From Massospora cicadina (Eukaryota > Entomophthoromycota > Entomophthoromycetes > Entomophthorales > Entomophthoraceae): a stretch of 64,000 nucleotides of DNA. The notes beneath the pieces are model-generated. The model made no database searches. It had not been told where the DNA came from and saw nothing but the letters and a program-made list of their open reading frames with translations. The stretch covers positions 62,001 through 126,000 of the forward strand of contig JAKSZP010014517.1 in the NCBI GenBank assembly GCA_022478985.1. Direction: 5' to 3'. Each line of letters opens with the position of its first letter. Position 1 is the stretch's first letter. Positions 23,230-35,794 of the stretch are shown piece after piece. Both the position numbers and the translations under genes were made by a program.

Positions 23230-25620
23230 CCAGGGGACGGACACTTCCAAATGTCAACCTGAAAGAAGCAAAACTTAGTAACAGGGAAGGCACCCCAGAG
23301 AAGCGATGCTATATCTTGTTGCCAGCGGAAATGCCACTATGGGGAGGGGGAGGGAACGTGTGAAGGGGCCGTAGCCACAATTGAACACGTGTGGAGAAAA
23401 GGGTCCGATTTGATGAACCAAACTGGGAACCAGGAGGAGACCAGCTGTCAGTGACGTGGTGGGAGGTACCCAAATATCCACGCCTGAAAGTGGTCCACCA
23501 AATGGGACTGGAATCTGTGGACAGCTTCTGGGAGGGTGGGGGTGGAGCCTGCGATGGCATCCAAGACAATCGTGTGGATAGTCCACATGGCGATTGCGAC
23601 CACCAGAGCATGGAGAGTGAGTGGAAGGGAATATATCATGAATATAGCAAAAATATCTCTTGACAGACTGAAGGGATGTGTTTGATCCTGGTCAAGAAGA
23701 CGTTGAACTCGCGCCATATTACTTTAAAGGTAGGGCACTTCTCCAGGCGGTGGAACAGCGTTCCATACTGGCCACACACGACGCAGGATGAGTGCAAAGT
23801 GTTAGAGCGTTCAGCCATATGGTACACCCGCCTCAGGCAGCGCCACACATGTGAACGGATCTGAGGCTGCAACAGAGGGTGGTGTGCGTATTTCCAAATA
23901 GTCTTCTGGGTCTCAATAGAATAAGGGATGTCTATCACGTCCAGGTAGTCCACCCTGGATAGGACATGGGGCCGTGTGGGGATCAAGCCATCTTGAATGG
24001 GTAGCCCCTGTTCCTCCTGTGTGAACTGAGGAGAGGGGCGGCCTCTCTGTGCTGTGTGTCCACTAATACAAATTCTTCACTCAGCGCTCCGCATGGAGAG
24101 GAGGATTCGTTTGTAGTGGGTTTTAGAACCATGAGGACCTGTGGCCGATGGGTGGGAAGCTAGATATTTCATCAAGGAGTGAGGGTTTGATGAATTGTTA
24201 AGGCCCAGGGCGCGGGAGAAGTTGGAGCAGGCCGCGCGGGACCAGTGTTGGGAGGGGGAGCGTAGGGGTGGTGACGGCCACAAACCAGGTGCCCAGGATC
24301 TTGGCAGCATGGGCTTGAAAGTTGAGCAGGCCCATGCCACCATGACGACGAGGGCCAAACATGACCTCAAGCCACACTGGAGGTGGGTGGCCTGACCAAA
24401 GCCACCCTTGCAGAAGGGCATACATAGATTTGAAAAACTTGGGGAGAAGGCGATGGCGTGGGCTCCAAACCAGACTTTGGAGAGGAGCATAGAGTTGGCT
24501 AAAACAACCCTGCCAGTAAGGGAAGTAGGGTGGGCTCTGAGGGAGGCGATGCGCTTTGTCACGTTGTCTAGAATATGAATTTCCATTACTGCTGAGGCAT
24601 ACCCGCCTGCCTCCACCCACACGCCCAGATGGCGGACAGGCCCTATAGTAGGGCGTGGCACGAAGGGGAGCATAAGTGGGGCGGTGTGAGGTGAGCAGGG
24701 AAGGCGAGCACGTGTGCGAGCAGATGGGCCAGGCTGGGCACTGGTCGCTGGGGCCCAGCAGGTTTGATACCGACCAAGGAGGATGATTTCAGTTTTGGAA
24801 GCGTTCAGTGCAGCATTAATTACCCGGGAATGTTCCTGGATGAGAGCTTCAAGCGCGCGTGCGTCTTTATTATCGGACACCCCAACCACACAGTCATCTG
24901 CAAATGCCATCATCTTGACTGGGGATTGGCTGGTACATGGACCCCAGTGAGGTGGGCATTCACGTTTTGAAGTAGTAGGTCAAGGCTGAAGTTGTATAAG
25001 AGTGGGCTAAGGGGGTCCCCTTGGCGTAAGCCCCTTTGAGGGCGGACTACTTCCGTTAGGAAGCCAGGGCCACGCACTGCCATTGTTGTAGATCCTGTGA
25101 GCAGCATTACCCAGTTGATGAAGTGAGGGGGCAAGCGGAATTGATGGAGGCAGGCCCTGAGGTATTCCCAGTTTACTCTATCATAGGCCTTCTGTTGGTC
25201 CAAAAATACAAGTGCCCCAGAGGCTGTGGACTGGCATGCATTAGCCACAGAGTGCACGTTGTCCCAAATTGACCTTCTGGGTATGAAATCGAATTGTTCT
25301 GGGAGATGGTGGCAGATGCTACAATCCCTAAACAGTTAGCCATGATTTTAGTTAAAATTTTTGTATCCGCGTTAGTTAAAGAAATGGGGCGCCAGTTGGC
25401 TAGGTCTAGCTTATCCCCTTTCTTAAGAGTGTGACGGTGAAGGCCTCTTGTACTCCTGGTAGAAGGCGCGTGTCCAGAAGGCTCTGGTTAATGGAGGCAA
25501 GCAGCAGTGGGGATATATATTTGAAGTACTTTTTATAGAATTCATATGGAATGCCATCAGGGCCTGGGCACTTCCGATTTGGTGCACTGCGGATGGCTGA
25601 CCAGAATTCATTTGGAGTAA
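23230..25620 (-). pseudogene. LINE L2 ORF2, RT to C-terminus
   Basis: Fragments in order from the right: 25633-25406 (CPGPDGIPYEFYKKYFKYIS), 25257-24910 (ALVFLDQQKAYDRVNWEYL, then RGLRQGDPLSPLLYNFSLD), 24913-24077 (MMAFADDCVVGVSDNKDA with an intact FADD box), 23986-23636 (CVVCGQYGTLFHRLEKC, intact zinc motif) and 23717-23448 (C-terminal tail HLVDHFQAWIFG). At least four frameshifts separate them. In the C-terminal tail L2 keeps the frame that L3 and L5 have lost. Confidence 0.85.
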
Positions 25621-25807
25621 TCAAATTCTGCAATTCTTCATTTATTGCGGGAAGGCCGACCGTGGGATGGACACTTCCGAATATGACTCAGACGAGACAA
25701 AATTTAGTACCAGGGGAGGCACCCCAGAGAAGCGATGCTATCTCTTGTTGCCAGCGGGAACGCCACTTATGGGAAGGGGGAGGGAACGTGTGTAGGGGGC
25801 GTAGCCA

Positions 25808-27955
25808 CTATTGAGCACGTGTGGAGGAAGGGGTCTGATTTGATGAACCAGACTGGGAACCAGGAGGAGACCAGCTGCCGGCGACGTGGTGGGAGATATC
25901 CAAACATCCACGCTTGAAAGTGATCCACCAAATGAGACCGGAATCTGTGGACAGCTTCAGGGAGGGTGGGGATGGATCCGGCGATGGCATCCAAGACAAT
26001 CGTGTGGATAGTCCACATGGCGATTGCAACCACCAGAGCACGAAGGGAGGGTGGGAGGGGGAGGCCATTGATGAAGCAAACATATCTCTTGACAGACTGA
26101 AGGGATGTGTTTGATCCTGACTTAGCAGACGTTGGACTTCGCGCCATATTACTTTAGAGGTGGGGCACTTCTCCAGGAGGTGAAACAGCGTTCCATACTG
26201 GCCACACACGACACAGGATGAGTGTAAAGCATTAGAGCGCTCAGCTGTACGATACACCCGCCTCAGGCAGCGCCACACATGGGAGCGGACTTGAGGCTGC
26301 AACAGAGGATGGTGTGCGTATTTCCAGATAGTCTTTTGGGTCTCAGTGGAATAAGGGATGTCCATCATGTCCATGTAGTCCACCCTGGATAGGACTTGGG
26401 GTCGAATGGGGATCACGCCATCATGGATGGGTAGCCCCTGTACCTCTTGTGTGAACTGAGGAGAGGGGCGGCCTCTTCGGGTTGTATGTCCACTAATACG
26501 AATTCTCCACTCTGCGCTTCGCATGGAGAGTAGGATTCGTTTGTAGTGGGTTTTGGTCCCGTGAGGACCTGTGGCTGATGTGTGTGATGCGAGGTATTTC
26601 ATCAGGGAGTGGGGGTTTGATGGATTGTTGAGGCCCAAGGCTTGGGAGAAGTTGGAGTGGGCCGCATGGGACCAGTGTTGAGATGGGAGTGTAGGAGCAG
26701 TGACGGCTGCAATCCAGGTGCCTAGGATCTTGGCGGCATGGGCTTTGAAGTCAAGTAGGCCCATGCCACCATGATGATGAGGGCCAAACATGACCTCTAG
26801 CCGTACTGGTGGAGGGCGGCCTGACCAAAGCCAACCTTGTAGCAAAGCATACAGGGATTTGAAGAAGCTTGGGGATAAGGGGATGGCGTGGGCTCCGAAC
26901 CAGAGTTTGGATAGGAGCATAGAGTTGGCAAGAACAACCCTGCCAGTGAGGGTAGTAGGGTGGGCTCTGAGAGAGGCGATTCGCTTCGTCACGTTGTCCA
27001 GTATATGGCACTCCATTACTGCTGACGCGTATCCTCCTGCCTCCAACCACACGCCCAGATGGCGTACCGGTCCTATGGTAGGTCGTGGCACAAAGGGGAG
27101 CACCAGTGGAGCGGTGTGTTTTGAGTTAGTAAGGCGTGGACTTGGGCGAGCAGATGGGCTGGGTTGGGAACTACTTGCTGGGGCCCAGCAGTTCTGAAAC
27201 CGACCAAGGAGGATGATTTTGGTTTTGGAGGCGTTCAATGCCGCGTTGCTTACCCGGGAATATTCCTGGATGAGGGCTTCAAGCGCGCGTGCATCTTTGT
27301 TATTAGACACCCCCACCACGCAATCATCTGCAAATGCCATCATCTTGGCTGGGGTTTGGCCTAGCACATGGACCCCAGTGAGCTGGGCATTCACATTTCG
27401 CAGTAGTGGGTCAAGGCTGAAGTTGTATAAGAGTGGGCTCAGGGGGTCCCCTTGTCGCAGGCCCCTTTGAGGACGGACTACTTCCGTTAGGAAACCTGGG
27501 CCACGCACTGCCATTGTTGCAGATTCCGTGAGCAGCATCACCCAGTTAATGAAGCGGGGAGGTAGGCGGAATTGTTGGAGGCAGGCCCTAAGGTATTCCC
27601 AGTTTACTCTATCATAGGCCTTTTGTTGGTCCAAGAATACAAGTGCCCCAGAGGCTGTGGACTGACACACATTAGCCACAGAGTGCACGTTATCCCAAAT
27701 CGACCTTCTGGGGATGAAACTGAATTGTTCTGGAGAGATGGTGGCAGATGCTACAGTCCCTAAACGGTTAGCCATGATTTTTGTTAAAATTTTGGTGTCT
27801 GTGTTTTTTAGAGAAATGGGGCGCCAGTTGGCTAAGTCTAGCCTATCCCCTTTCTTGAAGAGTGTGACTGTAAAGGCCTCATGTCCTCCTGGTAGGAGGC
27901 GCGTTTCCAACAGGCTTTGGTTGAGTGAGGCTAGCAGCAATGGGGATATATATTT
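25808..27955 (-). pseudogene. LINE L3 ORF2, reverse transcriptase and zinc segment (710 codons open)
   Basis: The longest open frame in the window. RT blocks in order: LFKKGDRLDLANWRPISLKN (about residues 24-43), SPEQFSFIPRRSIWDN, VFLDQQKAYDRVNWEYL, RPQRGLRQGDPLSPLLYNFS, KMMAFADDCVVGVS (catalytic FADD) and VRHLGVWLEAGG. C-terminal CVVCGQYGTLFHLLEKC keeps all four zinc ligands. Beyond about 26147 the conserved LINE tail (HLVDHFQAWMFG) runs in another frame (26147-25767), so the last ~110 codons of this ORF are out of frame. The ORF start at 27940 is only an internal Met: a stop just upstream (near 27955) interrupts the linker to the endonuclease. Confidence 0.9.
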
Positions 27956-28062
27956 TTAATATTTTTTGTAGAACTCATATGGAATGCCATCTGGGCCTGG
28001 GCATTTTTGGTTTGGCGCACCGCGAATGGTATTCCATAATTCGTTCAGAGTAATTAAATTCA

Positions 28063-29393
28063 TTATTTCCGGGTATCAGAAAATGGTGCGGATATGAGCT
28101 CTGTTGAGAAATTCTGCCATTTTGGCTGGCTGAATTGGTTCAGCTCAGTATAACTCAGAGTAATATCTTTGCGTTTCGATTGCCACTTCAGCTGGTGTGT
28201 CCACAATAGAATTATCTGATCTTCGCACCTGTGTGCAGGCCACGCTCTGGCGTGGTGCAAAATTTTTTTGAAGAAGTATGTGGTGCACTTGTCGCCTTTA
28301 GTGATGCATGTGGCCCTGTATTGGACACAAACCTGATGTTTGTGTTGCCTTTCAAGTGCATTGAGGTGGGCTGCTGCCTCCACCCACTTCTGGCCCCATG
28401 CAGGGCTATATCCTGAGGCTGGAATGTTGGACTCCAAGTGGGCTAATTCTGCCAGCACATGCGATATAACTGCTGATGTGGCTCGTGAGCGTCTGGATGA
28501 GAGATGGCGATAGTGGCGGATGGTGTCTTCCTTGAAAGTTGCCCATGTGGAAATGGGGTCCGTGCAAAACAGTGCAACAAACAATTTTGCCAAAGTTGCC
28601 TCTTCCACCCACATGGAAAATCCTGGCGACGCAAGCTCTGGGGGGCAGATTTTGCACCAATGTGGGGCCTTTGCAACTGTGACGGGTAAGTGGTATGTTA
28701 TTGAGACCAGTCGGTGGTCAGAGAATTCCATTTTCATTGTTTTGAAGTGGGAGATGTGGGGTTGGAATTTTGCCAGCGCAGAATAAGGTCAATGCGGGTC
28801 ATGGACCTTAATTGGCTGTTGTGGACATGGGGATGCATCATGTTTTCGAGCAGTGGGGCATGTCGTGGCAGCGCATCCATTAACCCAAGGGTGGCTTTTA
28901 AAACGCGTAGTTCTATGTGACCCTGTGGGGCGTGGGCTGAGGGCAGCCACCGGTCTGTTGGTGAGGTTAGCCAACAGTTCATGTCACCAATTAGGAAAGA
29001 ATTGGGGGGTAGCGGGAAGGATTTAACCAACGAGAAAAATTCCCAACGCTCTTGTGCACCATTTGGGGCGTAAATGTTGACAATTGTGTGTGCAACATTG
29101 GACCATGAGAAGGTGACAACAAGCACTCGGTCATTTAGGAATGTTTCTGAAGATGTAAATTTGAAAAAATTGTTTTTCCAAATTAGCACCCCACAGTGCT
29201 TTGACCAAAAGGATAGGGATGGTAGGAGCATTGTTTTCCAAGCATCCTCAGAACCTCGTGGACAGTGGGTTTCCTGGATGGCCAGGATATCCACGGGTAA
29301 ATTATATTGTAAAAAACTCAGTTTCCTAGCCTGAGATGGGGAGGCCTTGAGTCCGGCGATATTCAGTGTCCCTAGAGTGAAGGTTTCCCCCAT
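28063..29393 (-). pseudogene. LINE L3 ORF2, APE endonuclease region
   Basis: ORF2 begins MGETFTLGTLNIAGLK at 29393. Endonuclease landmarks follow: AIQETH, HTIVNIYAPNG, FLIGDMNCW and TRIDLIL. The frame shifts at about 28735, and the final catalytic SDHRLV box is in 28737-28063. The linker SGYSPAWGQKWVEAAAHLNA and the CPGPDGIP entry to RT follow after another frameshift near 28065. In the family this nuclease nicks the target for target-primed reverse transcription. The ORF2 start lies about 22 bp inside the end of ORF1. Confidence 0.85.
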
Positions 29394-30830
29394 TGCACCT
29401 TAGGTGTGAGGGGTGGGCCTCCGGGCCCACCAGCCTCTTCCAGGTCCCCACGGGCTTTCACAGCAGCGTGGGTATTAGCAGCAACACTATCGGGGTCTTT
29501 ATTAATTTTTGTGGAAAGAGTCGCGTTGGCTTTGGCCTTTGCTTTATGTTTTCCCGCCGTCGGACAAATTTTTTGCGGTGCGGATAAGTTCGGTGCACCG
29601 TCAAGTGGGGCAAAAAAATTTTTTTCAGTTGGGATAGGTCCCAAGTCAGTTTTGACTGGGGCTTGGGTGCAGCGATTGGGTGAGATCAAATCTCCCATTG
29701 GATCCTCAGATTGAGTGGCCCGTTCAGCTTGGGCCTCCCAATCTGATTGGGTGATGGATTCCTGAGTTGCTTCCACCGTGAAGGTCTCCATGTCCTCCTG
29801 GCGTTGTGAGTGTGGGATGGTGGTGGTGACCTTGGCCGCTTCCTTGGCCGCGGTCCTATGGGCCTGCTTGGCCTTCTTCCGCTCCTGCGGGGAGATGGGC
29901 TTTACCAATAGGTAGCAGCCTTGTGCTCCCCACGGGAAAGCCTCTTTGGTGCTTGTGGTTGGTTCATAGTGTGCCTCTCCACTGGCCATGGCCGCCGAGG
30001 GGTGCTCTTGGAATGTAACGCCCTCTTTGATGGGGCACGCGTGTGCCTTATGGCCAAACGCGTCACAGTGGGTGCAAATGGGGGCGCGCTGTCCACGGTT
30101 ACCCAGAATGGGTGGGTGGTATGCCCTGCGATGTCAATAAAGATGGAGTGCGGGATCTGGGTTAGGTCCTTTGCGATCTCCTCAGTTGGGGTCAGAACTG
30201 CGATGGCTTTGCCGGTGCACAGGTGTGGCATCAGCATGAAATGTTGCATTTCGAAAGATTGTTTTTCGCTGTATATGGCGAGACCATCTTTCAGGTGTTG
30301 CCAAAATGTCACGTTTTACCATAGTAGGCAAAAAGTCAAACGTGATGAAAATTTGGTTTGATTTTGTCCATCTGGTGCATTTAGTTTTGATGACCCATTG
30401 CCCTTTGGGGAGGTCAACCACTACGTGCACCGCTGCAGCCTCATCTGCTGCTATTTTGCTTTCGAAACCTAGGTCCAGCCAACCGCACGACATGGAGTGA
30501 GGTGCAACGTACACCGCGGTCAGGAAAATTTTGTGTACATCTTCACAAAGTTTTGCCATAGGGCCGTTTTTTGGATGTCCAGATACACACAGACTCCGAA
30601 TTCCACTGATGAAAGTGGCTGGGAATGTGGCATGTTGATGTACTGGTTGCATCGTGCTTGCCACGCGAGTATCTTTGGGGAAATTGTGACCACCAGTTTT
30701 TTTAGATTTTTTTCTATTCTGCTGGATTCTCCGGGGCGTTTTTGAACATTAGAGGCCGCGGGCCTTCCGCCTGCTCCTCTTGCCTTGCTTGCCCAACTGC
30801 TCCCAGACATGGGCGCAGACTAATCCCCTC
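29372..30830 (-). pseudogene. LINE L3 ORF1, CCHC RNA-binding protein
   Basis: The frame starts near 30810 (MSGSSWASKARGAGGRPAAS), is shifted near 30540 and near 30310, and ends at 29372. L2 keeps 33600-32983 open across the equivalent of the first shift, so that L3 shift is private. Near 30075-30035 the minus strand encodes CTHCDAFGHKAHAC, a complete CCHC knuckle. The C-terminal third is charged and low complexity (KKAKQAHRTAAKEAAK). The stop overlaps the ORF2 start in another frame. Confidence 0.8.
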
Positions 30831-30919
30831 TATGAGATTATCAAACTAGATTTAGCCTTGAATTGAATGGGTTGCAAAAGTGTTTGCAATGAGAAAGAAA
30901 AGTCAAATTCATTAATTCT

Positions 30920-32240
30920 GGTTATTGGGAAATGGTGTGGATGCGAGTGCTATTGAGAAATTTCACCACTTTGGCTGGCTGAATTGGATCAATCAGTATA
31001 ACTCAGAGTAATACTTTTATATTTTAATTGCCGCTTCAGCCAGCATATCCGCAATGGAATCATCCAATCTCCACACCTGTATGCAGGCCACACTCTGGCG
31101 CGGTGAAAAGAATTTTTTAAAATAATATGCGGTACACATGTCACCCTCTGTAATGTGTTTGGCCCTGTACTGAACACAAACCTGATGTTTTTGTTGCCTT
31201 TTGAGCGCGTTAGGGTGGGCGGCTGCTTCTGCCCACTTCTGGCCCCAAGCAGGGCTGTAGCATGTGGATGGGATGTTAGATTCCAGGTGTGCAAACTCTT
31301 CCAGAGCGCGCGAGATGACAGCCAATGTAGCTCATGAGCGTCGGGAGGAGAGGTGGCAAGTGTGGCGGATGGTATCCTCTTTGAAGGCTGACCATGTGGA
31401 AATTGGGTCCGCGCAAAACAGTATAATAAACTCTTTTACTGAGGTTGCTGATTCCACCCTAAGTGGAAAATCCTGGTGATGCAAGTTTGGGTGGGCAGAG
31501 CTTGCACCAATGTGGGGCCTTAGCCACTGTGACAGGTAAGTGGTAGGGTATCAAGACCAGCCGGTGGTCAGAGAATTCAATTTTTGTTGTTTGGAAGTGA
31601 GAAAATGTGAGATCAAAATTTCGCCAGTGTGAGGATAAGGTCAATGCGGGTCATGGATCTCAATTTGGCCATTGTGGACGTGGGGGCGCGTCATGTTTTT
31701 GAGCAGCAGGGCTTGCCGCAGTAGTGCATCTAATAACCCAAGGGTGGCCTTCAGAACGCGAAGTTCTACGTGACCCTGGGGGAGTGGGATGAGGAAGGCC
31801 AACAGTCTTTGGGTGAGTTTAGCCAACAGTTCATGTTGCCAACTATGAAAGGGTCAGGGGGTAACGGAAGGGATTTGACTGACAAGAAAAATTCCTGATG
31901 CTCTCATGCACAGGTCGGGGCATAAATGTTAATGACAGCATGCACCACTTCAGCCCATGAGAATGTAACAATGAGGACTCAGCCATTAAGGAAGGATTCT
32001 GATGATAAAAATTAAAAAAAAATTATTTTTCTGAACTAGCACCCCACAGTGCTCTGACCAGAAGGATAGGGAAGGGAGGAGCATGGTTTTCCAAGCATCC
32101 TTGGAACCTCGCGGACAGTGGGACTCCTGGATGGCCAGGATGTCCACGGGTAAATTTTTTGTAAAAAACTCAGTTACTTAGCCTGGGACGGCGAGGCCTT
32201 TAGTCTGGCGATATTCAACGTCCCTAAAGTGAATGCTTCC
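30920..32240 (-). pseudogene. LINE L2 ORF2, endonuclease region
   Basis: DNA similarity to 28063-29393 of L3 is continuous. Readable pieces include 31644-31459 (FSDHRLVLIPYHLPV, the last nuclease box), 31826-31641 (VELRVLKATLGLLDALL) and the linker 31325-31017 (CYSPAWGQKWAEAAAH). Several stops and frameshifts. Confidence 0.8.
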
Positions 32241-32244
32241 CCCA

Positions 32245-33672
32245 TCACACCTTAGGTGTGAGGTGGTGGGCACCCAGGCCCACCACCTCCTCTAGATCCC
32301 CGCAGGCCTTCACAGCAGCATGGGTGTTTGCAGCAACGCTATTGGTAGTTTTGTTAATTTTAGCAGAGAGGTTCACATTGGATTTTGACTTCACTTTTGT
32401 TTCCCCAACATTGAACAAATTTTTTTGCAGTGTGGATGAGTTTGGTGCACCAATGTTCAGGTCAAAAAAATTTTCAGGTAGGTTGGAAACCAAGTCAGTT
32501 TCAATTGGGGCTTGGTTGCAAAGGTTGGGTGAGAATGAGTCACCCATTGGATCCTCAGATTGGGTGGCCCAATCAGCATGGGCTTCCCAATCTGATTGGT
32601 TGAGGGATTCCCGAGTTGCTTCTGCTGCAAAGGTTTTAATGTCCTCCTGGCGTTGGGAGTGTGGGATAGTGGAGGCGACTTTGGCTGCTTCCTTGGCCGC
32701 GACCCTGTGGGCCTGTTTGGCCTTTTTTCGCTCTTGAGGGGAGATAGGCTTTACTAGTAAGTAGCAGCCTTGTGCTCCCCACGGGAAAGCCTCTTTGGTG
32801 CTGGTGGTTGGTTTGTAGTGCGCCTCTCCACTGGCCATGGCCGCTGAGGGGTGCTCTTGGAATGTGATGCCCTCCTTGGTGGGGCATGCATGTGCCTTAT
32901 GGCCAAACGCGTCACAGTGGGTGAAGATGGGGGGTGCGCTGTCTATGGTACCCGGAAAGGGTGGGTGGTATGCCCTTCAATATTAATATAAGAGGAGTGT
33001 GGGATCTGAGTTAGGTCCTTCGCAAATAAACTCAGTTGGAGTCAGAACTGCAATGGCCTTGCTGGTGCACAGGTGTGGCATCAGCATAAAGCATTGCATC
33101 TCAAAGGATTGTATTTCGCCGTATATGGTGAGACCATCTTTCAGGTGTTGTTCCAAAATGTCACGTTTTACCGTAGTAGACAAAAAGTCAAACGTGAGGA
33201 AAATTTGGTTTGATTTTGTCCATCTGGTGCATTTGGTTTTAATGACTCGTTGCCCTTCAGGGAGGTCAACCACTACGCACACCGCTGCAGCCTCGTCTGC
33301 TGCCGTTTTGCTTTCAAAACCTAGGTCCAGCCAACCGCGTGACATGGAATGAGGTGTGACATTCACCGCGGTTGGGTAAATTGTGTGCACATCCCTACAA
33401 AATTTTTCCCATAAAGCTGTTTGTTGGATATCCAGAAAAACCCAGACTCCATATTCCACCAACGAGAGTGGTTGAGAGTGTGGCGTGTTAATGTACTGGT
33501 TACATCGCACCTGCCAAGCGAGGGTTTCTGGGTAAATAGTGACTGCCAGTTTTTTTTTATTTTTTTTTCTATTCTGCCAGTTTCTCCGGGGCGTTTTCAA
33601 ACGTTGGAGGTTGTGGGCCTACCACCTGTGCCTCTTACCTTACTTGCCCTACTGCTCCCTGACATGGGCGCA
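32245..33672 (-). pseudogene. LINE L2 ORF1
   Basis: 33600-32983 keeps the N-terminal half open (KTKCTRWTKSNQIFLTFDFL, then MLMPHLCTSKAIAVL). 32838-32245 keeps the charged C-terminal part (MASGEAHYKPTTSTKEAFPW). In between, near 32935-32890, the knuckle reads FTHCDAFGHKAHAC: the first zinc cysteine of L3 is a phenylalanine here. One frameshift lies near 33000. Confidence 0.8.
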
Positions 33673-33769
33673 GACTAATCTCCTCTGTGAGATTATCAAA
33701 CTAGATTCACACTTGAATTGAATAAGTTGCAAAAGTGATTGCAACGAGAGGGAAAAGTTTTAAGCAGGA

Positions 33770-34110
33770 CTATTCTTTTTACTTGGTTCTTCATTGGTAA
33801 AGAGTAAAAGAGCTTCATAACCAAGTAGGGAGAGGTAACCCTGTTTCATATTGATTATACCATCATACTCAATTATAAACTGCATGCCAATAAGCATTTA
33901 ATAAGCGTTATTGTCCAAAGCCACAGCGGGAGCTTCCAGGATGAGCTTCCCAATCTGAATAGGCAAAGATGATTAGGCTCCAACATCACGGGTGTTGTTG
34001 GACCCGCCGTTTTAAATTCCTGCGTACACCTAAGATCAGGAGGTAGCTTAATCTTCTTAATAAGCTTGGATGAGATAAAGTTCACAGGAGATCCAGTGTC
34101 CAACATAGCC
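33770..34110 (-). pseudogene. Element A protease
   Basis: 34106-33873 starts MLDTGSPVNFISSKLIKKIK: the aspartic protease D-T-G triad is intact. The homologous B protein reads LDTGSPVIVVLSKLIK. The flap half near 33940-33880 is frameshifted. LINE L2 interrupts the element just downstream. Confidence 0.75.
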
Positions 34111-34148
34111 CTAACCTGGACTTTTTAGAAGAGCGCCCTCTACCTTAG

Positions 34149-35400
34149 TTATATTCCCACTAAAGTTAGGGGAAGAGCTAACACTTCCTTAAAACGGAGA
34201 GTAGAGGTAAGTTTTCTAGCTGTTTTGGGATAGTTATTTATAATGGACTGTAGGGTGTTAACATGATAAATGGGTAAGATTAGCGAAGCAATAATCTGGT
34301 CATCATCGCTAGAAGTATCAATAACATCATGGCACCCCAACACTTTATTAAGGTAGGTTTCTTGAGGGTCCAGGGCTTTATCTACTCCTTCAGGTTTCAG
34401 CCAATCCGATATATCAACTTCAACTGGGGATCCTAGGACATAATAATCAACGTCTTATTAACCCCTTCAGACTCATCATACAAAAGGTTTTTCACACAAA
34501 TTGGGTGGATATGAGAAGAGCTGTCAGAGGTTAAGGCCATAACTTTAGTAGCTGGGGGGCCATCTGAAGCGATGATTGGAGGAGCAGGCGGCTTAACTTG
34601 AGAAGCCTTGTCTGTGAGCACATGGTTATTGGGAGTGCCTGTCACCGGAGGGAGAGGTTTGGGCGTCCTCACAGCTACAAGGTTTGGATTTAAGTTGGTT
34701 AAATGAAATAGCCTCATGGTGGGAGCTGCTTTAACTACGCCAGCTTTGGGTTGATCAGTGATTGGGAGCCTTGAGGAAACAAGTGGTTGATCTTTAGCGA
34801 TCTGGTCCTTAAACCCATTGTTGGTGGGGTGAAAGTCACCTGAAAGGGCTTTAGGCTCGTGAACCACTTGGAGATTATTGTTGGAGGGCTCAAGCTGAGC
34901 TTGGTGGCAAGGTGGGTCAAGGAGCGCTGCCCCATTAACTAATATACACTCTGAATTACTAACCTGAGAACCTCAAGTTTGATGGGCGAAGGAAGATCAG
35001 GTTTGAGCCGCACAGCAAGTTCTTTTCTCAAGGTAATAACCAATATAAGTGGGGCCATAGGGATTATCTGGGATTTCATTTGTGGCGATATGGTAAAGGA
35101 GTCCTCAATAGTGAAGATTAGAGGATTTGAACCAGCTCCTGAAGTAGCCTCATCATTATAGATACCTGCAACCTCTAGCAGCGCTTCTTTGATATCATGG
35201 ATAGTATGGATGTGGCGTTTAACAGAGATAAGATGCCGTACAATTGAAAGATAAGAAGCTAAACCAGTTGGAATTACAGCAAGGGCATCATTGAGAGGTA
35301 AAAACCTTGCAAGTAATAGAGGCTGAGCTTCATCATAAAATTGATTAACAAAGGTGGTTAGCGATTCGCCCCTTTTTATGCTGAGAAACATAAAGGCCTT
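34149..35400 (-). pseudogene. Element A gag region
   Basis: 35391-34939 encodes a helical capsid-like segment (LTTFVNQFYDEAQPLL, then HTIHDIKEALLEVAGIYND) that matches the B gag at 46300-46560. 34867-34433 is a proline/serine-rich linker, and 34343-34149 is the pre-protease segment (YPKTARKLTSTLRFKEVLAL). No CCHC knuckle is visible. Upstream to 35814 the leader is frame-broken. Confidence 0.65.
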
Positions 35401-35794
35401 CTATCTCCTCTTCAAACTTTGCATTGAACTAAATTCAGCAGTCAGCGCATCCTTAATCTCTGACATGTTTCAGAGTGCCCATATGTGGGAACATCTCCTC
35501 TTGAGCCATGCGACTTAGATAAGGTATAATCGCTTGACTTTTTGTTGATCAGTAGCGCCTTCCATGGATGATTCGTATATATATATAAAGGAAGCAATAC
35601 TACCATCACCAGGGGTAAACTTGTCTTTAAAGGGAGTTTTAAAAGGGCGCTGTTTGAGTTCTTAGAGACGGGATAAAGCGCTTGTTAGTTTCTTCTCCAG
35701 GACAACTAAACGTGATTCATTTTGAAGAGGGAAAGTTGTAAAAAACTTACATTTAAAGCCTCCATTTTAGACAATTTTTGTGGTGTACAGGTAG

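Larger units (their letters stand above)
25638..30902 (-). mobile_element. LINE copy L3, full length, youngest long copy
   Basis: A 5.27-kb complete element: 3' end at 25638 with an A-rich (aataaatga-like) tail on the minus strand, 5' end at 30902. Target-site duplication tcaaattctgcaattct (25621-25637) and tcaaattcattaattct (30903-30919), 14 of 17 identical, inside L2 ORF2. It contains ORF1 and ORF2 in overlapping frames. A ~700-codon stretch of ORF2 is open, but frameshifts elsewhere make it non-autonomous now. Confidence 0.9.
23208..33760 (-). mobile_element. LINE copy L2, split by L3
   Basis: The 3' half (23208-25637) and 5' half (30903-33760) of one LINE are separated by a full LINE (L3). 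Joined, they match L3 end to end. The flanks taagcaggagtattcttt (23190-23207) and taagcaggactattcttt (33761-33778) are an 18-bp target-site duplication with one mismatch, lying between RT and protease of element A. The 5' terminus ends in gagggaaaag, as in L3. It has more stops and frameshifts than L3. Confidence 0.9.

Noticed and set aside
25808..26147. C-terminal part of the 710-codon ORF as a real protein tail
   Set aside because: It is out of frame: the conserved LINE tail is encoded in the overlapping frame 26147-25767.
35575..35590. Short tatatata run in element A as a regulatory microsatellite
   Set aside because: A brief dinucleotide run without a second copy or context. I see no reason to assign a role.
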